Below are positions 48,750 through 57,642 of a stretch of DNA of 64,000 nucleotides, piece by piece. The position numbers and the translations under genes were made by a program. The stretch comes from Hyphomonas sp. (lineage in GTDB: Bacteria; Pseudomonadota; Alphaproteobacteria; Caulobacterales; Hyphomonadaceae). The notes beneath the pieces were generated by a model, which saw only the letters and a list, made by a program, of their open reading frames with translations, was not told the origin of the DNA and did no database searches. How positions within the stretch are numbered: position 1 is the first letter of the stretch; each line of letters opens with the position of its first letter. The DNA is taken from contig NZ_WGLO01000001.1 of the NCBI RefSeq assembly GCF_016125515.1, positions 62,001-126,000 of the forward strand, written 5' to 3'.

Positions 48750-48781
48750 GAGCCGCCGGAGTCTTCTCCGGCGGCTCTTTT
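48750..48781 (+). terminator. Rho-independent terminator after flp
   Basis: GAGCCGCCGGA (48750-48760) and TCCGGCGGCTC (48767-48777) form an eleven-base stem with a six-base loop, followed by a T-run. It would attenuate transcription into cpaA so that pilin is made in excess. Confidence 0.92.
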
Positions 48782-48868
48782 CGTTCTGGCGGCGGCGCAG
48801 CGGGTCGAAAGGCTTCATTCAGGCTTTTGCGGCAGCGTGTGCCGGATTGCTGATCCGGAGTATGCGTC

Positions 48869-49384
48869 GTGATTCTGATTCTTCTTTCGGGCCTCTTCCT
48901 GGCTCTTTGTCTGTTTGCGGCCCTTCATGATGTGAACCGGCTGACCATTCCCAACTGGCTCAACCTGACTCTGGCGGGACTGTTCGTACCGGCGGCGCTG
49001 GTCTCCGGCCTGCCGCTGGAAATCCTCGGGGGCCATCTTCTCGTCGCTGGCCTGGCCTTCCTGATTGCCTTCGGCCTGTTCGCGTTCCGGATCTTCGGGG
49101 GAGGGGACGCCAAGATGATCCCTGCCGTTGTCCTCTGGATGGGGCCAGCCGCCGCGTTACCTTTTGTTTACTGGATGGCCATCATCGGCGGCGCGTGTTC
49201 GCTGCTTCTGGTTGTTGCACGCCGGAGTGTGCCGGTGACGTCCGTGCCCGGATTCATGCGGGCACCCTTCGAGCCGAAGGCAGGCGTACCCTATGGAGTC
49301 GCGATTGCCGGCGGTGCGCTGATGGCCGGCGCGGCCTCGCCGCTACTCGCCGGAATTTATGAAGCGATCGGGTTGGTCGGTTAA
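48869..49384 (+). CDS. cpaA: Prepilin peptidase CpaA
   Basis: The 171-residue A24 peptidase uses a GTG start. It has about five helices, the catalytic Asp pair in HDVNRLTIPNW (D-x-x-x-x-x-I-P) and FGGGDAKMI (GxGD). It cuts the leader of Flp and TadE-like prepilins in the inner membrane. First gene of the cpa series behind the flp terminator. Confidence 0.92.
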   Translation: MILILLSGLFLALCLFAALHDVNRLTIPNWLNLTLAGLFVPAALVSGLPLEILGGHLLVAGLAFLIAFGLFAFRIFGGGDAKMIPAVVLWMGPAAALPFVYWMAIIGGACSLLLVVARRSVPVTSVPGFMRAPFEPKAGVPYGVAIAGGALMAGAASPLLAGIYEAIGLVG

Positions 49385-49481
49385 CGTTCCTTTAGGTGGC
49401 GCGTGCGAATTTCGCACGGAATGAAAAGGCCTGCCGTGTCCTGCGCAGGCCTGACGACTTCGAACAAAGGAGTGGCGCCAT

Positions 49482-50330
49482 ATGTCGCCGATGCGTATCA
49501 TCATCCTTCTAGTGGCGCTCGTGGCTGCGGGTGGCGCGGCCTTCCTGGTCATCCAGCTGAGCAAGCCGCAGGTCGTCACCGAGACGGTCACAAATGAAAA
49601 ACTGCTGGTCCAGCAGCAGGAAGTTTCCGAAGTCCAGGTCCTGACCGTCGCGCGCGATATTGTCGTAGGCGAAACGATCAAGGCGGACGACCTACTTTGG
49701 TCGCCCTGGCCGAAGTCGAACGTCGTGGAAGGATTCTATGTCGAGACCACGGTTCCGGCGTCGATCGAGACCCTCACGGGCGCTGTTGTGAAGACCGCCC
49801 TTTACAAGGGTGAGCCGGTGATGCCCCAGAAGATTGTCATGAAAGGCGAGCAGGGACTCCTGTCAGCGATGCTGAATCCGGAGATGCGTGCTGTCTCGGT
49901 CGAGATCTCCGCCGAATCGGCATCGGGCGGGTTCATCCTACCGAACGACCGGGTGGACCTGATCCTGACCTATGAGCAGAAGGCCCAGCCCGAGCGCGGC
50001 ATTTCCGAGCGTACGCTGGCCCGCACGATCATCAAGAACGTGCGCGTCCTGGCCATCGACCAGAATTTCGCCAACACGGAAGAGGGCGAGGTCGCCCGGA
50101 TCGGCAACACGGCCACACTCGAAGTGAAGCCTGAAGAAGCCGAGCTTGTGGCCATGGCCCAACGTCTCGGTGAAGTTTCCTTAGCGCTTCGCCCGCTCGA
50201 CCAGTTCGTCAGCGGTACCAGCCGCGATCCGCGTACGGATCTTCTGGACGGTGAAGTCGACGCCAACGGCGCCGGCATCACGATCATCCGCAACGGTCAG
50301 CCGTCTCCGGCCGGCGTGGGAGGAAACTAA
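49482..50330 (+). CDS. cpaB: Flp pilus assembly protein CpaB
   Basis: The 282-residue product has an N-terminal anchor (MRIIILLVALVAAGGAAF), a SAF domain (VLTVARDIVVGETIKADDLLW) and the RCP/CpaB core (LNPEMRAVSVEI). It acts in the periplasm with CpaC. A good ribosome site (AAAGGAG) supports this start. The coding sequence is followed after two bases by cpaC. Confidence 0.95.
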   Translation: MSPMRIIILLVALVAAGGAAFLVIQLSKPQVVTETVTNEKLLVQQQEVSEVQVLTVARDIVVGETIKADDLLWSPWPKSNVVEGFYVETTVPASIETLTGAVVKTALYKGEPVMPQKIVMKGEQGLLSAMLNPEMRAVSVEISAESASGGFILPNDRVDLILTYEQKAQPERGISERTLARTIIKNVRVLAIDQNFANTEEGEVARIGNTATLEVKPEEAELVAMAQRLGEVSLALRPLDQFVSGTSRDPRTDLLDGEVDANGAGITIIRNGQPSPAGVGGN

Positions 50331-50332
50331 TC

Positions 50333-51835
50333 ATGCGCATGCTGAAAATCCTCGCTGTCACGACGATCCTGGCCTTCGGGCCGGTTGGCCCGGTTCCGGC
50401 ACAGACCGTTCCGAACGGAATGGGCACGGTGATCACCGCAGCCGGAAACTCCAATGTTTCGCGCAATGTCACGGTGGGTGTGAACAAGTCAGTGATCATC
50501 GAGCTAGATACGCCGGCTGCCGATGTCGTGATCGCCAACCCCGAGATCGCCGATGCGGTCGTGCAGACGTCGCAGCGGATCATCTTCCGCGGTGTGCGCT
50601 ATGGCGAGACCAGCGCGCTGATCTTTGATCGTTCGGGACGGACCCTGCTGGACCTTTCACTGCACGTCGAAACCGACATGGCTGCGCTTCAGGAGACGAT
50701 TGTCCGCCACGTGCCGGATGCTCGCGTCAAGCTTGAAAGCTTGAACGGCAGCATCGTGATGACCGGTTCGGTCGACAGCCTCGCGCAGTCGGACCAGATC
50801 CGCAAACTTGTAGCGGCCTACTTCCCGACGGGGGAGGACGCGCCGCAGATCGTCAACATGATGGACGTGCTCGCACCGGATCAGGTGTTGCTTGAAGTGC
50901 GCATCGTCGAGATGCAGCGCAACGTCATCAAGCAGCTGGGGATCAACCTTTCCGGCATGCCGACTCTTGGCAACTTCGAGTCGACCGTGATCAGCCCGGG
51001 CTATTCGACGGCTGCATCGATCGCGAGCGGTCTCGCCTTTCCGATCCAGGGCCGCTCAATCGGTGGTCTGACGACGGACCTGAGCTACACAAACTATAAC
51101 GGCACGAACTTGCAGTCGCGTGTCGGTGCCACGATCAATGCTTTGGAACGTATCGGTGTCGTCAAGACGCTGGCCGAGCCGAACATGGTGGCGGTCTCGG
51201 GCGAGAGCGCGAAGTTCCTGGCGGGCGGTGAATTTCCGGTGCCGGTCGGTCAAGACAACCAGGGCCGCATCACGGTTGAATTCAAGCCGTACGGTGTCGG
51301 TCTTGGCTTCACGCCGGTCGTGCTTTCCGAGGGACGTATTTCCCTGAAAGTGTCTACTGAAGTGTCGGAATTGACATCGCAGGGCGCCTTCCAGGGTGAG
51401 CAGCAGACCGTTACCGACAGCGATGGCAATACCTACGTCTCCGAAGGTGTCACGCTGCCGGGCCTGACCGTGCGACGCGCCGAGTCCACGATCGAACTGC
51501 CTTCGGGCAAGTCGATGATGATGGCTGGCTTGATCACGTCGAAGGACCGCCAGAACCTCGATCAGGTTCCGGGCCTGAAGAAGCTGCCGATCCTCGGCGC
51601 GCTGTTCCAGTCCCGCGATTTCCTGTCCGAGGAAAGCGAACTCGTGATCATCGTCACGCCGTACCTGGTAAATCCGGCGGCCAAGTCGGACCTGAAGACG
51701 CCGGCGGACGGCTTTGCCAATGCATCGGACGCCAAAACAATCTTCTTCGGCAAGCTGAACGAAACCTATGGCCGCGACGGCGCACCCGTTGAAGCCGATG
51801 AATACAAGGCCCCTGTGGGCTTTATGGAAGAGTAG
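50333..51835 (+). CDS. cpaC: Type II/IV secretin CpaC
   Basis: The 500-residue product has a signal peptide (to PVPAQ), an N-domain (VIIELDTPAADVVIANPEIAD), a BON-like segment and the secretin core with VAVSGESAKFLAGGEFPVPV and SELVIIVTPYLVNP. It forms the outer-membrane channel through which the Flp fibre leaves. Family length is normal. Confidence 0.96.
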   Translation: MRMLKILAVTTILAFGPVGPVPAQTVPNGMGTVITAAGNSNVSRNVTVGVNKSVIIELDTPAADVVIANPEIADAVVQTSQRIIFRGVRYGETSALIFDRSGRTLLDLSLHVETDMAALQETIVRHVPDARVKLESLNGSIVMTGSVDSLAQSDQIRKLVAAYFPTGEDAPQIVNMMDVLAPDQVLLEVRIVEMQRNVIKQLGINLSGMPTLGNFESTVISPGYSTAASIASGLAFPIQGRSIGGLTTDLSYTNYNGTNLQSRVGATINALERIGVVKTLAEPNMVAVSGESAKFLAGGEFPVPVGQDNQGRITVEFKPYGVGLGFTPVVLSEGRISLKVSTEVSELTSQGAFQGEQQTVTDSDGNTYVSEGVTLPGLTVRRAESTIELPSGKSMMMAGLITSKDRQNLDQVPGLKKLPILGALFQSRDFLSEESELVIIVTPYLVNPAAKSDLKTPADGFANASDAKTIFFGKLNETYGRDGAPVEADEYKAPVGFMEE

Positions 51836-51846
51836 GGGATCGCGCA

Positions 51847-52557
51847 ATGACCATCGCCTCGAAACAGTACCGCACACTGCTGGCCATCGGCGCAAGTCTG
51901 ATGACTTTCAGCGCTTGCTCAAGCTATGCACCGACCGCCACGTCACCGGACCAGCTCCAGGGTACGGCGCTGTCGCGAAACGAACTGGGTGTCACGAAAC
52001 ACACGGAATTCCTCGAAGTTGCGATTGATCCGTCGGCGGCCGAACTGACCGAGGATGCCCGCGCCCGGATACGCAACTTCGTCGGTGTCTACGCACAGAA
52101 GGGGCATGGTCCGCTGGTCATGTCGCTCCCCGAAGCCAGCGCAAATCCGCAGCTTGCAATAACAGCCGTCGCAGAATCGCGCGCCATTGCCTGGGAGAAG
52201 GGCATCGAGTTCGACGAGATTTCCGGAACGACCCACGGCGCCGGCAGCAGGAGCTCGCAGCCGTTGATCCTTGCCTTCCAGGTCTACGACGCCGTTCCGC
52301 CCGCGTGCGCATCCCGGGCCTCTATCGATTTCAGCGACGTGTCATCGAACAACAGCCTTCCGACGCTCGGCTGTTCGGTTCGTACAAATCTCGCCGCGAT
52401 GATTGCCGATCCGGCCGACCTGCTGGGTGACCGGCCGCTTGATTCGACAGATATGGCGCGGCGCGAGGTCATTCTCGAAAAGTTCCGCAAGGGCGAAGCC
52501 ACAACGGCTGAACGGTCGGCGCAAGAATCCGGCGCCATTTCGCAGGCAGTGAATTAG
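51847..52557 (+). CDS. cpaD: Pilus biogenesis lipoprotein CpaD
   Basis: The 236-residue product has a lipobox (MTFSAC) and the CpaD pattern: KHTEFLEVAIDPSAAELTEDA near residue 60, a middle beta region, then a C-terminal CSVRTNLAAMIADPADLLGDR that is very typical. It stabilises the secretin at the outer membrane. It lies 11 bases after cpaC. Confidence 0.93.
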   Translation: MTIASKQYRTLLAIGASLMTFSACSSYAPTATSPDQLQGTALSRNELGVTKHTEFLEVAIDPSAAELTEDARARIRNFVGVYAQKGHGPLVMSLPEASANPQLAITAVAESRAIAWEKGIEFDEISGTTHGAGSRSSQPLILAFQVYDAVPPACASRASIDFSDVSSNNSLPTLGCSVRTNLAAMIADPADLLGDRPLDSTDMARREVILEKFRKGEATTAERSAQESGAISQAVN

Positions 52558-52590
52558 GCCGGCCAGTCCGGCAACAGGAGTACGCGTACC

Positions 52591-53991
52591 ATGGGCAAGG
52601 AAACCGCACTGTTTGAGGACGACTTCGGCACGGAGTTCGAAGATGTTTTCGGCGAAGGAACGATAGCGGGCGCCAATGACAGCGCTCCGGCAGATCCGTT
52701 TGCCGGGATTGAGACGCAACCGGTCCAGCCGGTGACGGAATTTTCGGCCAAGCCTGTCTATTCGGCGGCTTTCCCCTACATGCCGAATGAGCCGGTCGGC
52801 GGAGACGCGATGCTGCCCGCGATCTCGATCAAGCTGTTCTACGAGCGCGAAGAGACCCGCGCGCTCATGCAACTGTGTGCGCAGGACCGCCGCATGGGCC
52901 GTGCGACGGTTGAGTGTATTCCCGGAGGCATTCCGGCGGCTGTTGCCGATCTGCGCGCAAATGCAACGCCGAACTTGCTGATGATCGAGTCCTCCGCCCA
53001 GGCCAGCCAGGTCCTGCACGAGATCGACACGCTGGCGGAGCATTGCGACGAGCACGTCAAGGTGCTGGTCATCGGTGCCGTTAATGACATCACGCTTTAC
53101 CGCCAGCTGGTGGCGCGCGGCGTCTCAGAATACCTGGTTCCGCCCTTCCAGCCGTTGCAGATCATCCGGTCCATTTCGAGCCTGTTCGCCGATCCAAGCG
53201 CGCCGTTCCTCGGCAAGCAGATTTCGGTCGTTGGCGCCAAGGGCGGGGTAGGGGCCTCGACCATCGCGCACAACCTGGCCTGGGCGCTTGCCGAGAATAC
53301 CCACGTCAACACGACGCTGGTCGACCTCGACCTGTCTTTCGGCACCACCGCGCTCGATTTCAATCAGGACACACCGCAAACCATTGCGGATGCGCTTCTG
53401 GCGCCGGAGCGCGCCGACAATTCGGTGATCGAACGCCTCCTGACGCGCGCCACCGAGCGGCTTTCGCTGTTCACGGCGCCGGCGAACATCAACCAGATCA
53501 TCGACATCCCGGACGAGTCCTATGCAACCGTGATCGAGAGCGTCCGCCGCAATGTGCCCTACATGGTGCTCGACCTGCCGCACGCATGGAGCCATTGGGT
53601 CCGGAACATGCTGATTGCCTCTGACGAAGTCGTCATCGTCTGCCAGCCGGACCTCGCCTCGCTGCGCAATGGCAAGAACATGATCGACCAGCTCAAAGGC
53701 CACCGCGTGAATGACCACGCGCCGCGTCTCGTGCTGAACATGTGCGGTGTGCCGAAACGCCCTGAAATCCCGGTGAAGGATTTTGCTGCGGCGATTGGCG
53801 TCGAGCCGGAGATCATCGTGCCCTTCGAACCGGAAGTGTTCGGCATGGCGGCCAACAATGGCCAGATGATTTCAGAAACCTCGCCGACCGCAAAATCGTC
53901 AATGGCCGTTGACCAGCTTGCCTGCGCGCTCACGGGCCGCGCGGTGCAGCGGGCCGAAAAATCTTTCATCAAGAAACTTCTGGGCAAGTAA
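52591..53991 (+). CDS. cpaE: Pilus assembly ATPase CpaE
   Basis: The 466-residue product has an N-terminal receiver-like domain (about 75-200, without a clear phospho-Asp) and a MinD/ParA ATPase domain with deviant Walker A KGGVGAS at 217-223, DLDLSFGTTALDF and MVLDLPHAWSHWV. CpaE positions the Tad apparatus at a pole in Caulobacter. The first 70 residues are acidic and poorly conserved. Confidence 0.94.
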   Translation: MGKETALFEDDFGTEFEDVFGEGTIAGANDSAPADPFAGIETQPVQPVTEFSAKPVYSAAFPYMPNEPVGGDAMLPAISIKLFYEREETRALMQLCAQDRRMGRATVECIPGGIPAAVADLRANATPNLLMIESSAQASQVLHEIDTLAEHCDEHVKVLVIGAVNDITLYRQLVARGVSEYLVPPFQPLQIIRSISSLFADPSAPFLGKQISVVGAKGGVGASTIAHNLAWALAENTHVNTTLVDLDLSFGTTALDFNQDTPQTIADALLAPERADNSVIERLLTRATERLSLFTAPANINQIIDIPDESYATVIESVRRNVPYMVLDLPHAWSHWVRNMLIASDEVVIVCQPDLASLRNGKNMIDQLKGHRVNDHAPRLVLNMCGVPKRPEIPVKDFAAAIGVEPEIIVPFEPEVFGMAANNGQMISETSPTAKSSMAVDQLACALTGRAVQRAEKSFIKKLLGK

Positions 53992-54018
53992 GCCGGGTTC
54001 GATTGAACGGGTAGGAAT

Positions 54019-55518
54019 ATGGCTTTCGGAAAACGCTCCGATTCAACGGTGACAACGCTGCCAAACGCGCCGGCAGCTTCGGCGCCTCCGACGGTTGCGG
54101 CAGCGCCCAAGCCTGTCGCACCTGCGGCACCGGCCGCCTCCGCGCCCCGGCCCGCGCCCCCGCCGGGGCCGGCGGCGCCCGCCGTCAAGCTGAAGACGCC
54201 GGACATCAAGCCCGAGCCGGTGCGCAAGGTCAATCAGCACTCCGAACAATATTACAACACCAAGACAACGATCTTCAATGCGCTGATCGACACCATCGAT
54301 CTGTCGCAACTCGCCCAGCTCGACACCGAAAGCGCGCGTGAAGAAATCCGAGATATCGTCGTCGAAATCATCAGCATCAAGAATGTCGTGATGTCGATCT
54401 CCGAGCAGGAGTACCTGCTGGATGATATCTGTAACGACGTGCTCGGTTATGGCCCGCTCGAGCCGCTTCTGGCACGCGACGACATCGCCGATATCATGGT
54501 GAACGGTGCCGACACGACCTATATCGAGGTCAACGGCAAGATCGAGCGGACCAATATCCGCTTCCGTGACAACGCGCAGCTAATGAACATTTGCCAGCGC
54601 ATCGTGAGCCAAGTGGGCCGCCGAGTCGATGAAAGCTCACCGATCTGTGACGCGCGCCTGCTCGACGGCTCGCGTGTGAACGTTATCGCGCCGCCGCTGG
54701 CCATCGACGGCCCGACGCTCACCATTCGTAAGTTCAAGAAAGACAAACTGAAGCTGCAGGATCTCGTGAAGTTCGGCTCGATCAGTGAAGCCGGCGCCGA
54801 AGTGCTTCGCATCATCGGCCACAGCCGCTGCAACGTCCTGATCTCCGGCGGTACCGGCTCGGGTAAAACAACGCTTCTCAACTGTCTCACCGCGTTCATC
54901 GAGCCGGGCGAGCGCGTCATCACCTGCGAAGACTCCGCCGAACTCCAGCTGCAACAGCCGCACGTCGTTCGACTCGAAACGCGCCCACCGAACATCGAAG
55001 GTTCGGGCGAGATCACGATGCGCGAACTGGTCAAGAACTGTCTGCGTATGCGTCCGGAGCGGATCATCGTGGGCGAGGTTCGCGGACCTGAAGCTTTCGA
55101 CCTTTTGCAAGCCATGAACACCGGTCACGATGGCTCGATGGGCACGCTGCACGCCAACTCCCCGCGCGAAGCACTCAGCCGTGTCGAATCCATGATCACG
55201 ATGGGCGGCTTCTCGCTGCCTGCCAAAACGATCCGTGAAATGATCGTCGGCTCGATCGACGTTGTCGTCCAGGCCTCGCGTCTGCGCGATGGTTCGCGCC
55301 GCATCATGTGCATCACCGAAGTCCTCGGTCTGGAGGGCGACACGATCGTCCTGCAGGATATCCTTAAGTACGAGATCGACGGCGAAGACGACAACGGCAA
55401 GATCATCGGCCGCCATCGCGGCATGGGTATTGGCCGCCCGCGCTTCTGGGAGCGCGCCTCTTACTACAACATGGAACGTGAACTGGCTGCCGCGCTTGAT
55501 TCGCTGAACGGCGCCTGA
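54019..55518 (+). CDS. cpaF: Pilus assembly ATPase CpaF/TadA
   Basis: The 499-residue T2SS/T4P-type ATPase has an Ala/Pro-rich N-terminal linker (about 18-57), an N-terminal domain with VLGYGPLEPLLARDDIADIMVNG, Walker A GGTGSGKT at 277-284 and the Asp/His boxes GEVRGPEAFDLLQAMNTGHDGS. It powers pilus extension and retraction. Its stop overlaps the tadB start (TGATG). Confidence 0.96.
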   Translation: MAFGKRSDSTVTTLPNAPAASAPPTVAAAPKPVAPAAPAASAPRPAPPPGPAAPAVKLKTPDIKPEPVRKVNQHSEQYYNTKTTIFNALIDTIDLSQLAQLDTESAREEIRDIVVEIISIKNVVMSISEQEYLLDDICNDVLGYGPLEPLLARDDIADIMVNGADTTYIEVNGKIERTNIRFRDNAQLMNICQRIVSQVGRRVDESSPICDARLLDGSRVNVIAPPLAIDGPTLTIRKFKKDKLKLQDLVKFGSISEAGAEVLRIIGHSRCNVLISGGTGSGKTTLLNCLTAFIEPGERVITCEDSAELQLQQPHVVRLETRPPNIEGSGEITMRELVKNCLRMRPERIIVGEVRGPEAFDLLQAMNTGHDGSMGTLHANSPREALSRVESMITMGGFSLPAKTIREMIVGSIDVVVQASRLRDGSRRIMCITEVLGLEGDTIVLQDILKYEIDGEDDNGKIIGRHRGMGIGRPRFWERASYYNMERELAAALDSLNGA

Positions 55519-56552
55519 TGAACCAGACACTGATCATCCTCATCGTCGCCGCGCTCGCCTTCGTGGCGATCGTCGGCATCGGCTTCACGTTCACGACTGG
55601 CCAGGATGATGCCGCCAAGAAGCGCGCCCGCGAGATCGGGGCAGGGCGGATGGTTCCGAGCGCCAAGGCCAATGGCAAGGCGGCCGATGATGCCGTTCGC
55701 CGCCGCGCCAAGACGCAGGAAATGCTCGAAAACCTGCGCAAGCAGGACAAGGAGCGCCGCAAGATCACGGCGGCGCGCGATATTGCTTCGAAGCTGACCC
55801 AGGCGGGTCTCGATATTCCGGTTCCCATGTTCTGGCTGATCTCGGTGATCGCTGGCGCCGTGTGCGCGGGCGTGGTCTGGATTTCCGGAGCAGATGGTCT
55901 CGTCATCAGCGGCATCAGCTTCAAGAGCCGGCCGGTCCTGTGCGGCGCGGCCTTCTTTGCGGGCACATTCGGTCTACCCCAGTTCGTGCTCAACACGATG
56001 ATCAAGGGCCGTCACAAGAAGATGGTCAACCAGTTCGCCGATGCGCTCGATGTGATCGTGCGCGGTGTAAAAACCGGTTTGCCGCTGGGCGAGTGTATCC
56101 GCATCATCGGCAAGGAGAGCCCCGAGCCGTTGAAGAAGGAGTTCCTCACCTTCGCCGACAATCTCGCCATGGGTTCGGGTCTCGAACGCGCGCTGGCCTC
56201 GCTCTACAAGCGCATGCCGCTTCAGGAGGTCAACTTCTTCGCGATCGTGCTGGCCATCCAGGCAAAAGCCGGCGGCAACCTCTCCGAAGCGTTGGGTAAC
56301 CTGTCAGCGGTCATCCGCTCGCGCAAGATGATGCGCGAAAAGGTCAACGCGCTGTCCTCCGAAGCCAAGGCCTCCGGCTTTATCATCGGTTCGCTGCCCT
56401 TCGCCGTGGGCGTCATGGTGTTCATGACCACGCCGGACTACATCATGGAGCTGTTCCGTACCGAGACGGGTCATGTGATCCTGGCGATGGCGGCCGGCAT
56501 GATGGGGGCAGGCATCACGGTCATGCGCAACATGATCAACTTCGATATGTAA
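55518..56552 (+). CDS. tadB: Pilus assembly inner-membrane protein TadB
   Basis: The 344-residue product has N-terminal helices, a Lys/Arg-rich cytoplasmic loop and a T2SSF domain with QFADALDVIVRGVKTGLPLGEC and VLAIQAKAGGNLSEALGNLS. It is the platform protein with TadC. It overlaps cpaF by one base. Confidence 0.94.
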   Translation: MNQTLIILIVAALAFVAIVGIGFTFTTGQDDAAKKRAREIGAGRMVPSAKANGKAADDAVRRRAKTQEMLENLRKQDKERRKITAARDIASKLTQAGLDIPVPMFWLISVIAGAVCAGVVWISGADGLVISGISFKSRPVLCGAAFFAGTFGLPQFVLNTMIKGRHKKMVNQFADALDVIVRGVKTGLPLGECIRIIGKESPEPLKKEFLTFADNLAMGSGLERALASLYKRMPLQEVNFFAIVLAIQAKAGGNLSEALGNLSAVIRSRKMMREKVNALSSEAKASGFIIGSLPFAVGVMVFMTTPDYIMELFRTETGHVILAMAAGMMGAGITVMRNMINFDM

Positions 56553-56564
56553 GGCAGGCAGCAC

Positions 56565-57590
56565 GTGTACGAGTTCATCCTGTCCTTCACGAAGCCCCAG
56601 ACCCTGGCGGCCTATCTCGTTGCAGCGGCCGTTTTCTTCACCTTCCTGACCGTGGCGATGCCCTACCTGCAGGGCAACAAGCTTGAAACCCGCCTGAAGG
56701 CCGTTGCGACGCAGCGCGAAAAACTGCGCAAGCAGAGTCGCGCCGCCCTCGAGAAGAAGGGCCTTCGCCGCAAGGATGACTCGGTCGTCGGCAGCATTTC
56801 GTCCAAGCTGAACCTCGCCAAGGCGCTTGAGGATCCTAACGTCGTCAAGCTGATGAACCAGGCCGGCCTGCGCGGCCCGGGCCCGATCTCGGCCTTCTAT
56901 TTCGCGCGTATGGCGCTGCCCTTCGTCGGCGCCATCCTGACCTTCCTCTACATCTTCTTCGTCAATGACCATGGTCTGAACCCGACCATGAAGTATGGCT
57001 CGCTCGCCTTTGGCGCTGCGGCCGGCTTCTACGCTCCGAACCTCTACGTCTCGAACCTTGCGCAGAACCGTCAGAAATCCCTGATGCGCGCGTTCCCGGA
57101 CTCGCTCGACATGCTGCTGATCTGCGTCGAGGCCGGCATGTCGATCGAGATGGGTTTCCAGAAGGTCAGCCAGGAGATCGGCTCGGCCTCGCCTGAACTC
57201 GCCGAGGAATTCGGCATCACGGTGGCCGAGCTTTCCTACTTGCCTGACCGCCGGCAGGCCTATGAAAACCTCGCGATCCGGACGGGCCATGAAGGCGTCA
57301 AGGCCGTCTGTATGGCGCTCGGACAAGCCGAACGCTACGGCACGCCGCTCGGCGATGCGCTGCGCATGATGGCCAAGGAAAACCGCGAGATGCGGATGTC
57401 GGAAGCCGAAAAGAAGGCCGCTGCACTGCCCGCGAAGCTGACCGTGCCGATGATCTTGTTCTTCCTGCCGGTCCTGTTCCTCGTCGTGCTCGGCCCGGCC
57501 TACATCAAGTACCAGAAGATGCAGGACAATAACGCAGCCGCACCGCAAGTCACCGAACGCGTGATCGAGACGGGCTCGGACTTCGCCTGA
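56565..57590 (+). CDS. tadC: Pilus assembly inner-membrane protein TadC
   Basis: The 341-residue product uses a GTG start. It has membrane helices at about 15-35 and 120-170 and at the C-terminus, and a T2SSF domain with FPDSLDMLLICVEAGMSIEMGF and ALGQAERYGTPLGDALR. It pairs with TadB. It ends the rightward pilus operon; a GC-only hairpin (57593-57618) follows. Confidence 0.94.
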   Translation: MYEFILSFTKPQTLAAYLVAAAVFFTFLTVAMPYLQGNKLETRLKAVATQREKLRKQSRAALEKKGLRRKDDSVVGSISSKLNLAKALEDPNVVKLMNQAGLRGPGPISAFYFARMALPFVGAILTFLYIFFVNDHGLNPTMKYGSLAFGAAAGFYAPNLYVSNLAQNRQKSLMRAFPDSLDMLLICVEAGMSIEMGFQKVSQEIGSASPELAEEFGITVAELSYLPDRRQAYENLAIRTGHEGVKAVCMALGQAERYGTPLGDALRMMAKENREMRMSEAEKKAAALPAKLTVPMILFFLPVLFLVVLGPAYIKYQKMQDNNAAAPQVTERVIETGSDFA

Positions 57591-57592
57591 TC

Positions 57593-57618
57593 GGGCGGGG
57601 CGGGGGCTTTCCCCGCCC
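57593..57618 (+). terminator. GC-rich hairpin after tadC
   Basis: GGGCGGGG (57593-57600) pairs with CCCCGCCC (57611-57618) around a ten-base loop. It starts three bases after the tadC stop but lacks a T-run, so full termination is uncertain. Confidence 0.45.
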
Positions 57619-57642
57619 GCGCGCGCCCGCTAGACCGGCTGC

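Noticed and set aside
51056-51895. Minus-strand frame opposite cpaC
   Set aside because: It is composition-driven; cpaC motifs on the plus strand are complete.
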